Positions 18,601 through 24,366 of a stretch of 56,857 bases of DNA are shown here, piece after piece. Under the pieces are notes generated by a model, which was not told the DNA's origin, did no database searches, and was given only the letters and a program-made list of their open reading frames with translations. A program made the translations under genes and the position numbers. Origin of the DNA: Chitinophaga pinensis (GTDB lineage: Bacteria; Bacteroidota; Bacteroidia; Chitinophagales; Chitinophagaceae); assembly GCA_945872815.1 (NCBI GenBank), contig CAMCAY010000010.1, positions 1 to 56,857 of the forward strand. The letters are read 5' to 3'. The stretch's first letter is position 1; the number at the start of each line of letters is the position of its first letter.

Positions 18601-21399
18601 ACACTAACATTTACTTCCGGCAAAATAAATACAGGAGCAAACAAACTGATTTCTACCGGTACAATTGTAGGTGGAGGTTCTGGATGGGTTATTGGTAATC
18701 TTCAGAAAAATATTACCTCAGCCGGTGTTAAAACTTTTGAAATAGGAGGAACAAATTATTACAGACCGGTAAGTATCAATGTGACTACTTTAGATGTTGC
18801 AGGTGATCTTACTGCATCTGTTTCTCAACAGGACAATAACCATCCTAATTTAGCCGCATCTCTTATCAGCCCTAATAAATCTATCAAGAGATACTTTACA
18901 TTAACTCCGGGAAATGGCCTGTCAGCATTGTATGATGCCGTGTTCAATTTCAATTTAGCAGATCAGCCTGCGGGAGGATTAGATAGCACAAAACTTTTTG
19001 TCGGAAATTATAATGGAACAGATTGGTCTTATCCAACTGTTGGAGCAGCTACCGCAACAAGCATTCAGATCTCAGGTACAAGATTGTTTGGAGATTTTTC
19101 TATGGGTGAGAAGAGCACGCCTGTATCGGTGACACTTATTGCAGATAGTATAACAACCACATCAGCTCGTTTAAATGGAACAGTTAACGACAACGGATAT
19201 GAGTCTACAGCCGGATTTGATTATGGAACAAGTATAAGTTATGGAAATACAGTTGTTGCAAATCCGCAAACAATTCTTGCTAATGCAGGTACAACCAGTG
19301 TTTCTGCAATTATCACTTCATTGTCGCTAAATACTCAGTATAAATTCCGAGTAAATGCGACCAATACAATGGGTACTTCTAATAGTATCAGTAGTAGTTT
19401 CTACACATTAGCATCAGTGCCCGGAGCACCTGTGGTAGAAAACCCAACACCTACAACATTGAATGTTACAATAGATGGAAACGGAAATCCAAATTATACA
19501 TTGTTTGCTATTCATGAAACAACCACAAATCAATACCTGCAAACAAACGGTATTTTGGGAGCTAATCCAGTATGGCAAACGACAGCTATATGGGGAACTA
19601 AAACTGTAACAGAGTTGACAGCAAATACAACCTACACGTTTGAAGTTCAAGCTAAAAATGGAGACAACGTTTTGACAGCATTTGGAATTAGTGCAAACGG
19701 AACAACTATAGAAAGACTTTCTCAAACAATTTCATCAATTGCTGCATCAGTTACTAAAACTTATGGAGATACTGCTTATAGTATAGCAACAACAGCAACA
19801 TCAGGACTAACGGTAACTTACTCAAGTTCTGATACCACTATTGCAAAAGTTTCTTTAAATGGAACCGTTTCAATTGTAGGAGCAGGAAGCGCTACTTTGT
19901 CAGCAGCACAATCAGGCAATTCCATTTATAGCCCAGCGCCTGTAATATCACAATTACTGACTGTAAATAAGGCAGGTCAAACAATTGCATTTGGAGCATT
20001 GGCGTCCAAAACAACTGTAGATGCTGATTTTGCATTAACAGCTACAACATCAGCCGTAAGCGCAAATAGCTTAATGGTATTTACAAGTTCAGATACTTCC
20101 ATTGCAAAGATAATTTCAGGGAATATAGTTAGAATAGTATCTGCTGGTTCTGTAAACATTACTGCATCCAATGCAGGAAACAACAATTATCTTGCGGCTA
20201 CGTCTGTATCTCAGGTATTGAATATTGCCTCTGCAATTGCAAAATGGACATTTGAAGGAATCACTTCTACTAATACCGGAAAGAATATAATAGTGTCAGC
20301 AGGTTCTGCAGCAGCTGATTTAGGAGCACAACCTTCAGGTTCATTGTTTAGTGCGTACCATAAAAGTTCATCAACTATATGGTCAAACCCAAATGGTAAC
20401 GGCTCTTTAAAATCAGTATTATCTACCTATTGGGATACGGCGGATTATTATCAGTTTAAGGTCAATACTTCCAGCTTTTCTGGCATAAAAGTATCATTTG
20501 ATATGATGGGAAGCAATACAGGGCCTTCTACTTTCAAAATACAATACAGCACTGATGGAACAAACTTTACAACATTTGGAAATAATTTTACTGTAACAAA
20601 TGACAGTTGGTCTTCTACTCAATACAAATCCAACTCTTTAAAATCTTTTGACTTAAGTACAATAGATTCTATAAACAACCGCTCAAATGTATATTTCAGA
20701 ATAGTAAATGTAAATACAACTCCAGTTAACTCAGGAAGTACATTTGGTTCCGGAGGAACAAATCGTATTGATAACTTTACCGTAACAGGTAATTCTCTTC
20801 TTCAATTGAATGTAAAAGCATTCCTTGAAGGTTTTTATATTGGAAACTCAACAATGACGGCATCTTTGCATGATTTAAACTTGAGTAATGACGCTACGGC
20901 CACTGATTCATTGACTGTAAATTTATGGTCACCTGATTCTGTAAGCAATATTAATGCAAATCCTTCTTTTAGTTTAAAAGGAATATTACATACAAATGGA
21001 ACTATGGGTGTTTATTTACCTAAGTCGACAATTGGAAGCATTTATTATATTGCGCTTAAACATCGTAACAGCATTGAGACATGGAGCGCAACTCCAATTA
21101 AAATTTCAGAATCCAATTACTATAACTTTACTGATAGTGCTAGTAAAGCTTATGGTGATGGAATCAATGCTCCAATGAAAGATATGGGCAATGGTGAATA
21201 TGCTTTGTATTCAGGAAACACAGATCAAGACCGCACCATTGATATAAACGATATGTCAAACACCGAAAATGACGCTTTCAATTTTGCTTATGGTTATAAC
21301 AATACAGACAGCAATGGAGACGGAGCATCAGATGCTTTAGATATGCAGATTATAGAGAATAACGCAACGTTGCAAATTTACACAGCACGCCCCCAATAA
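9700..21399 (+). CDS. Giant secreted multidomain (YDG/HID/FN3/PPC/dockerin-like) surface protein
   Basis: The protein has 3,899 residues from the ATG at 9700; an in-frame TTG at 9676 is less likely. A signal peptide ends near FLGFGQ. Rough residue order: repeat with TGFEVSRDGG (175-285); YDG domain, NKNYDGNTSVSVTG (300-370); Shr/HID-like domain, TFADD/TFTDD-W-R signature (375-465); PPC-like domain (570-700); second EVSRDGG repeat (705-815); four FN3 domains (817-1185); then FN3 modules, two of them interrupted by jelly-roll inserts at genomic 14014-14460 and 15613-16045; HID-like copies at 14620-14880 and 16210-16480; second PPC (2370-2490); a long beta-helix-like stretch (2500-3130); more FN3; two Ig-like (Big_2-type) repeats (3340-3510). 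It ends with two dockerin-like Ca-binding loops (TDQDRTIDINDM, DSNGDGASDALDM). No type IX sorting domain is seen. Likely an adhesin; this is inference. Confidence 0.9.
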   Translation: MSNSLLSTRRTFVSSTKFLKKLSRLVCLMAFFVSPFLGFGQATLPISNVATTSSNTMPTGFSQSGLGTVYSSTVTPWKFDTQGDYVICNFTGTPGTLTFKLTNNSLSGTYQFDVLQSADGSTYTNLQSITSITSTQSFSISSISASTRYIKWVYTTKATGNVGLGTIGLTSGSTSPTITGSATATAFTTTYGTASVAQTFSVSGAALTADMVATAPTGFEVSRDGGTTYKDTVIFTQSSGTASGSLKVRLKATAPVSGTYNAQNIVLSSTDATSVNIVTSSSGNSVTAKALTITGLSAANKNYDGNTSVSVTGTPAYSGLVNGDVFSVTGTVSWVFADSSVGNNKSLTRTGTYDSPSSNYTVTQPSLTASILALNSPALTAATGATVDAPFDITFTDDVAWRTSISGIKIGASALTNTSYSIAPGIITLSPSASALLQTSGSKTIVVISTGYKNDTAVQTILYGVATKLGMNTQPTAPSTNGGVLATQPKVNILDQYNNITASTGIVSAVADSLTWTLNGTSSVAASAGVSTFSGLTATSTAAVTSAKIIFSSPGLTSVISNSFAIPTPPPANDLCANATSIVVNGGITSGSLIAATTTTNTLTYGSTKTDVWYKFIPDVTGTDTITLTFASATSRDIDIDVFSSATCPTTGAATYISHGSTTTETITGSVTVGNTYYIRVIDWGGATTNGGIFSISVKGPAMPVLLASGSLSEFTSNFGTATAGQSVAISGTKLLASILATAPTGFEVSRDGGNTYKDTVIFAQTGGNVNGTLFIRLKATAAVGLYDSKNIVLSSNSAISVNITTTSSGNIVSAVAPSAPRVDTAVAGNAQATVFFTAPTSNGGSSVTGYTVTSNPDGISINGTTSPITITGLTNGTAYTFTVVATNVAGNSLPSNTSNSVTPTSDPVVPGIPTIGTATAGNGQATIAFTAPASDGGSSIISYTAVSNPGNITATVNQSESGSITVTGLTNGTAYTFTVYATNSIGNSLSSSASNSVTPTTVSSSPSINSITIGNKQLSVLFTAPTSNGGAAITNYKYSINGGTSFIECSPAQTTSPIVITGLTNGTSYDVQILAVNAVGDGTASSTVSAIPATKPGAPAITSITPGNTQLSVAFTAPASDSGSAITNYKYSTNGGTSYVACSPAQTSSPIVITGLTNASSYTVKILAVNAMGDGTASASMTGTPRKAEPSAQPSSLVLSSVATTSMNLAFTAAAATPDGYLVIRSTVDTLSALPADGTLYTAGTSFGGGTVVSSGSTTSAIANTALSSGTIYYYFVFAYNNATTLRDYLTANPLTGNAITLSAAPVPTASNVAGFSFDITWPAVSSANSYVLSVSTNSTFTAFVAGYDSINITALTQSLTGLQAGSTYYFRVKAINASGSSSYGTGNATTLALTAPVANDATSITSTSFIANWDSVLGASSYRLDVSTNPNFLTGPQLSENFSGVTTTSTTDRSGVLNNYTQTSGWTGTYVYDNTGQIKLGSGSNLGSLITPALDLTGSNGACTFTFDLLKYSGDNTIVQVFVSVNNGATYTQVGSDISAPSTITTQTINITEGSSTTKIKIAAKSASNNRYYLDNINITSPNTNLPNYNNLTVNDRSQLVSGLTNGTTYYYRVRAYSSSSTSANSNVRNATTITSAPPVLTAQADATVDNSFNVTFADDSTWRNTITGITIGGVALPASSYVLSNPSQITFTPSASALLQSAGTKTIVFVSSLYSNDTLTQAIAAGASTKLGMNTQPTAPASNGATLTVQPKINVVDQYGNLTASTATVTANVGSGVWMLNGTTAVSAVNGVATFSDLKAASLNAVSGATIIFTASGLTSITSSIFNIPAPANLTLNATDINSVGFTANWTKNPLATAYQLGVSTSATFNSFVPGYDSLIVQDSSKIIAGLQPATVYYYRVRAINASGTGVYASSNTTTSAISAPIADTATSITSTSFIANWDSVSGASSYRLDVSKSSTFGTITSATLTENFETGMPTSYPTSQTSYTLSSGSWSMLNVMRNSTTSNVASGIYSAQVKKDVTANITSPLLNNVGNVSFSCIAGTVASGGLKIQKSVNGGSFVDVQTFTIATTFSRYTCAVNDSSNNVVIRFVSTAAQTLYLDSITISYNNITPSYITGYQNISVSGHSQLVSGLRNGTTYYYRVRAYSTNSTSANSNTINLTTDSTILNSPTLVADTTATVDNPFSVNFIEDPNWRDALTGISLNGVWISDSAYSKTNEGQIVFSPSFSTLLQTPGNKSLVFFASGYTNDTLAQVIKVGAPNKLAISQQPIGPVTNGAVLATQPKVSVRDQYGNQTTTTLDITAAAEANTWTLNGTVTTTAVNGIASFAGLTASSSTALSNAKIIFSSLGLTSVTSNTFSIPPPPPANDSCSGAVFITANTGATVGTFVSATPMTGSTYKDVFYSFTPLVIGSFTITINGFSVSGDRDLYVYNTCPSTYSTSTNVVASGTATSSTVDSVKTTFTAGTTYKIMVQDYAGAGGTFNITITGPAAYFSKATGNLNALSTWGSNPDGSGTSPISFTAANQSFIVKNNATPTIDSSWIVSGTGSKVVLGDSVSSINFTIPAGLSYTGNLDIASNATLTLLNATNSTITFGKLSSGSTVDFASNSSQTIPAGNYWNLTNSGNGRRALASSGTIGIAGTYTPTTDSITTTGSTVNFNGTTAQTIPASNYNNITTSNISGCTTAGNVTFGNILNVNQQLTVGSASTLMMLPGDSVIIGAGKNLTVSATGKIQNNSTRIFNFNSTGSMTMNGVYVHNANSQTIPSSTYTTYGTGSIIKVGDGASNITTVNPILPATAYDVVWNCPSQTQTNIFISSTTTSLHDLTIINTGTGYIADGLTSIARTLNISGNLILQGGNLHIIGNGTNTADQTLNISGNLTVSGGKLNLNSGLSTSNSILNLSGNLIHNGGSITASNTSTGKGAIVFKGTLPQSTDSISTSSLVNVTVNNPAGVTLNNDLAVSGTLTFTSGKINTGANKLISTGTIVGGGSGWVIGNLQKNITSAGVKTFEIGGTNYYRPVSINVTTLDVAGDLTASVSQQDNNHPNLAASLISPNKSIKRYFTLTPGNGLSALYDAVFNFNLADQPAGGLDSTKLFVGNYNGTDWSYPTVGAATATSIQISGTRLFGDFSMGEKSTPVSVTLIADSITTTSARLNGTVNDNGYESTAGFDYGTSISYGNTVVANPQTILANAGTTSVSAIITSLSLNTQYKFRVNATNTMGTSNSISSSFYTLASVPGAPVVENPTPTTLNVTIDGNGNPNYTLFAIHETTTNQYLQTNGILGANPVWQTTAIWGTKTVTELTANTTYTFEVQAKNGDNVLTAFGISANGTTIERLSQTISSIAASVTKTYGDTAYSIATTATSGLTVTYSSSDTTIAKVSLNGTVSIVGAGSATLSAAQSGNSIYSPAPVISQLLTVNKAGQTIAFGALASKTTVDADFALTATTSAVSANSLMVFTSSDTSIAKIISGNIVRIVSAGSVNITASNAGNNNYLAATSVSQVLNIASAIAKWTFEGITSTNTGKNIIVSAGSAAADLGAQPSGSLFSAYHKSSSTIWSNPNGNGSLKSVLSTYWDTADYYQFKVNTSSFSGIKVSFDMMGSNTGPSTFKIQYSTDGTNFTTFGNNFTVTNDSWSSTQYKSNSLKSFDLSTIDSINNRSNVYFRIVNVNTTPVNSGSTFGSGGTNRIDNFTVTGNSLLQLNVKAFLEGFYIGNSTMTASLHDLNLSNDATATDSLTVNLWSPDSVSNINANPSFSLKGILHTNGTMGVYLPKSTIGSIYYIALKHRNSIETWSATPIKISESNYYNFTDSASKAYGDGINAPMKDMGNGEYALYSGNTDQDRTIDINDMSNTENDAFNFAYGYNNTDSNGDGASDALDMQIIENNATLQIYTARPQ
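13915..13947 (+). repeat. 33-nt exact direct repeat inside the giant gene, copy 1
   Basis: The 33 nt at 13915-13947 recur exactly at 15505-15537. They encode ITSTSFIANWD, the first strands of the interrupted FN3 domain. The 1,590-bp spacing is the period of a duplicated block (FN3 half, jelly roll, FN3 half, HID-like, FN3). Confidence 0.85.
15505..15537 (+). repeat. 33-nt exact direct repeat inside the giant gene, copy 2
   Basis: Second copy of the repeat at 13915-13947. The surrounding protein sequence is clearly related but has diverged, so the duplication is not recent, although this stretch is unchanged. Confidence 0.85.
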
Positions 21400-21423
21400 T
21401 AATTTGGTAATATTAATTTGAAA

Positions 21424-21459
21424 AGAGGCGGCAAGGAGACTTGTCGCCTCTGTCTTTTT
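21424..21459 (+). terminator. Terminator of the giant gene
   Basis: A 12-bp stem (21424-21435 with 21440-21451, one G-T pair) closes a GAGA tetraloop and is followed by TCTTTTT. It sits 24 bp after the stop codon of the giant gene. Confidence 0.88.
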
Positions 21460-21531
21460 ATATTTTATTCTCTAATAAAAGAAAAATCCAAAACAATAAA
21501 TTTATCTAATTTTACAAACTCAAACCTATAC

Positions 21532-22977
21532 ATGAATCAAGTAATCGAAGATATAAAAGCATTGTTTTTTCAATGCACAAACATCGCTTTATCTCATATC
21601 GAAAAGATTCCTCAGAGCGGAAGCGACCGCATGTACTTCAGGTTATACGACAGTGACCAAAAAAGCTATATTGCCACTTACAGTCTCAACATAAAAGAAA
21701 ATAAAACATTCCTTTATTTTACAAAACTTTTCCAAAGCATTTCCTCCCCTGTTCCAGAAATTTATGCAGTCAACGAAGAATACACTATTTATCTTCAGGA
21801 AGACTTCGGCGACAATTCATTACTGTTTGAACTAGAAAAAAATGGTCAGACAGAATTAACTTTCGAATTTTTTAAAAAAAGTGTAAAAGCGCTTGCCAAT
21901 TTGCAAATTAATGCAGACAAAAAAATCGATTACAGTCAATGTATTACGAGTCGTGAGTTTGGTCAACAGGCCATTATAAGCGATTTGTTGTATTTCAAAT
22001 ATTACTTTCTGGATACTTTGAAGATTCCTTATGACAAGGAAGCTTTGCTGAATGATTTTGAAGCAATCGGAAATTATTTGTCCCATGTTGATCACAAACA
22101 TTTTATGTTCCGTGATTTTCAAAGTAGAAATATTATTATAAAGAATGGCGATGTTCATTTTATAGACTATCAGGGAGGAATGAAGGGAGCATTGCAATAT
22201 GATGTTGCTTCTTTATTATGGCAGGCTAAGGCGAATCTTAGCGAGGACTGGAAAAACAAGTTACTTGATTACTACATGGATTGTGTTGATGAATTATTGG
22301 GAAAAGAAATCAACAGAGATCTTTTTATCAACCAGTATAATGGGTATGTATTGATAAGATTATTGCAGGTATTAGGTGCTTATGGTTTCAGGGGTTTATT
22401 TGAAAGAAAAGCTCATTTTTTAAGCAGCATCCCTCTTGCATTGAAAAATTTGAAATGGTTTTTATCCAACAAAAAAATTGGCATCAGTTTTCCTGTATTT
22501 GAAAAATTATTGAATCAGGTAACTGCAGATGAAACGATTCGTCAATTTGAAATAACAAAGGCAACATCCGAAACACCATTAACAGTGAGAATAAACAGTT
22601 TTTCTTATTTAAAAAATGGTTATCCCAAGGATGAGACATCAAATGGTGGCGGCTATGTATTTGATTGCAGGGGGATTTTGAATCCGGGAAGAATTGAAGA
22701 ATATAAAAAACAAACCGGTCAAGACAAGCCTGTGAAAGACTACCTTGAACAACAAACAAATATGCCCGCTTTTTTAAACAGCATTTATGACATTGTAGAT
22801 ATTTCGGTTGAAAATTATATCAACAGAAGGTTTGAACACTTGGATATAAATTTTGGCTGCACAGGAGGTCAGCACAGAAGTGTTTATGCTGCTGAAGCAT
22901 TGAACAGATATCTGAAAAACAAATTCGGGGTAAAGACTATTTTACAACATTTAAACAAAAACAATTGGGCTCTATGA
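21532..22977 (+). CDS. AmgK-like amino-sugar kinase fused to a RapZ C-terminal domain
   Basis: The protein has 481 residues from the ATG at 21532; the earlier in-frame ATG at 21418 lies before the upstream terminator. Residues 1-330 are an aminoglycoside-phosphotransferase-fold kinase with catalytic HFMFRDFQSRNIII and metal site HFIDYQGG, as in AmgK, the anomeric MurNAc/GlcNAc kinase. Residues about 345-481 match the RapZ C-terminal domain: FDCRGILNPGR, the TGQDKPV segment, ENYINRRFEHLDINFGCTGG, QHRSVYAAE. In E. coli RapZ this part senses glucosamine-6-phosphate; its ATPase half is absent here. The stop overlaps the murU start by 4 bp. The fusion would couple MurNAc salvage to amino-sugar sensing, which is inference. 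Confidence 0.88.
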   Translation: MNQVIEDIKALFFQCTNIALSHIEKIPQSGSDRMYFRLYDSDQKSYIATYSLNIKENKTFLYFTKLFQSISSPVPEIYAVNEEYTIYLQEDFGDNSLLFELEKNGQTELTFEFFKKSVKALANLQINADKKIDYSQCITSREFGQQAIISDLLYFKYYFLDTLKIPYDKEALLNDFEAIGNYLSHVDHKHFMFRDFQSRNIIIKNGDVHFIDYQGGMKGALQYDVASLLWQAKANLSEDWKNKLLDYYMDCVDELLGKEINRDLFINQYNGYVLIRLLQVLGAYGFRGLFERKAHFLSSIPLALKNLKWFLSNKKIGISFPVFEKLLNQVTADETIRQFEITKATSETPLTVRINSFSYLKNGYPKDETSNGGGYVFDCRGILNPGRIEEYKKQTGQDKPVKDYLEQQTNMPAFLNSIYDIVDISVENYINRRFEHLDINFGCTGGQHRSVYAAEALNRYLKNKFGVKTILQHLNKNNWAL

Positions 22978-23690
22978 AAGCAATGATATTTGCGGCAGGC
23001 TTAGGTACAAGATTCAAACCATGGACAGATGAGCATCCAAAGGCATTGGCTATAGTAAACAATAAGTCTTTGTTGCAAAGAAACATTGAATACCTCCAAC
23101 AATATGGAATTATTGATGTTGTTGTAAACGTACATCATTTTGCAGATCAGGTAATAGAGGCTATTAAAAATAATAAAGGATGGGGAAGTAATATTGTAAT
23201 TTCAGATGAAAGAAATGAACTACTTGAAACAGGAGGAGGCTTATTAAAAGCTCAAACACTTTTACAAGGAACAGATCCTTTTATAACTCTAAATGCAGAT
23301 ATTTTAACGGATTTGCCTTTAGATGATTTGTTGATGGAGCATAAAAAAAACAAGGCACTTATTACATTAGGAGTTTCCAATAGATTGTCTTCTCGAAATT
23401 TTTTATTCAATGACTCAAAACTATTGTGTGGCTGGGAAAATGTGACGAGCGGAGATAAAAAAATTGTTATTCATAATCAAAAAACACATTCTAAGGCTTA
23501 CAGTTGTGTTGCAGTTTTTGAGCCGAATGTTTTTGGATTGATTCCTCAACGAGGAAAATTTTCATTGACAGAAACTTACTTGAGTCTTACATCTGAATAT
23601 CCTGTGTATGGTTACGAATACAATGAAGGGCGATTTATTGACGTGGGCAAACCGGAAAGTGTTGATATCGCAGAAAAAATGTTTTTATAA
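22974..23690 (+). CDS. murU: MurU-like N-acetylmuramate-1-phosphate uridylyltransferase
   Basis: This 238-residue sugar-1-phosphate nucleotidyltransferase begins MKAMIFAAGLGTRFKPWT, with the G-x-G-T-R loop and the PKAL lysine. LETGGGLLKA and FITLNADI (the metal-binding Asp) follow, and FIDVGKPES closes the fold. With the kinase in the overlapping upstream gene it should turn MurNAc into UDP-MurNAc, bypassing de novo synthesis and fosfomycin-sensitive MurA; this role is known for the Pseudomonas AmgK-MurU pair. The start at 22974 gives an ATGA overlap. It converges on the DsbA-like gene with a 3-bp gap. Confidence 0.85.
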   Translation: MKAMIFAAGLGTRFKPWTDEHPKALAIVNNKSLLQRNIEYLQQYGIIDVVVNVHHFADQVIEAIKNNKGWGSNIVISDERNELLETGGGLLKAQTLLQGTDPFITLNADILTDLPLDDLLMEHKKNKALITLGVSNRLSSRNFLFNDSKLLCGWENVTSGDKKIVIHNQKTHSKAYSCVAVFEPNVFGLIPQRGKFSLTETYLSLTSEYPVYGYEYNEGRFIDVGKPESVDIAEKMFL

Positions 23691-23693
23691 ATT

Positions 23694-24353
23694 CTAACAT
23701 TCTTTATTTTCAAGATTAACGATAACAGCTTCGATTCTGTTTTTTAGAGTATCATAATCAGTGAATCCTTTTGCTACCATGTGAAAAGTAGAATCGTTGG
23801 TTTGTATAAATACCGTAGGATAGCCATCCACTTTTAGTTGTTTCACAAGAGAGAATTCATAATAAGCCATTTGTTTATATTCATCACTGGATAGTTTCGA
23901 ATAAAATGCTTCTTCTTGAATGCTGTATTTTTCCAGTAAATGTCTATAAGCCTCATTGTCGGTAAGGTCTCTTCCTTCAAAATGAAGCGAGTACTGAAGA
24001 TCGGAAGCAAATTCTGCTGTTCTTTCTGGATAATACTCTTTGAAAATACACATTGCGATGGCTGATTTCTCAGAATTAGGATACCAGTCGCTTTCTTCCG
24101 GATTAAAAATATGCCATAAATAATCCGCACCAAATTTGATACCGCTATGTTCTTCTACGGTTTTGTACGCTTTTGATATAAATGCTGCACTAACTCTTAT
24201 ATGCGTTGGTTTTTCAGGAAGTATCATACCGCCACTTAATACTTCAACCTCCAGTTTATTTTTAAAATCTTCGGCTATGTCCTTCATGATAGGGCTGAAT
24301 GCATAACACCACCCACAATAAGCATCATAACAATATATTAATAAAGGTTTCAT
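23694..24353 (-). CDS. DsbA-family (FrnE-like) thioredoxin-fold protein
   Basis: This 219-residue protein has a CGWC redox motif at residues 13-16 right after the first beta strand, a helical insertion (about 60-165), and the conserved cis-proline strand DGYPTVFIQ near residue 175. There is no signal peptide, so it is cytoplasmic, unlike true DsbA, and closer to FrnE/SpxH-type oxidoreductases. It starts 13 bp after polA on the same strand and is probably cotranscribed with it. The partner is unknown. Confidence 0.85.
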   Translation of the reverse strand: MKPLLIYCYDAYCGWCYAFSPIMKDIAEDFKNKLEVEVLSGGMILPEKPTHIRVSAAFISKAYKTVEEHSGIKFGADYLWHIFNPEESDWYPNSEKSAIAMCIFKEYYPERTAEFASDLQYSLHFEGRDLTDNEAYRHLLEKYSIQEEAFYSKLSSDEYKQMAYYEFSLVKQLKVDGYPTVFIQTNDSTFHMVAKGFTDYDTLKNRIEAVIVNLENKEC

Positions 24354-24366
24354 TGCATGTTATTTA

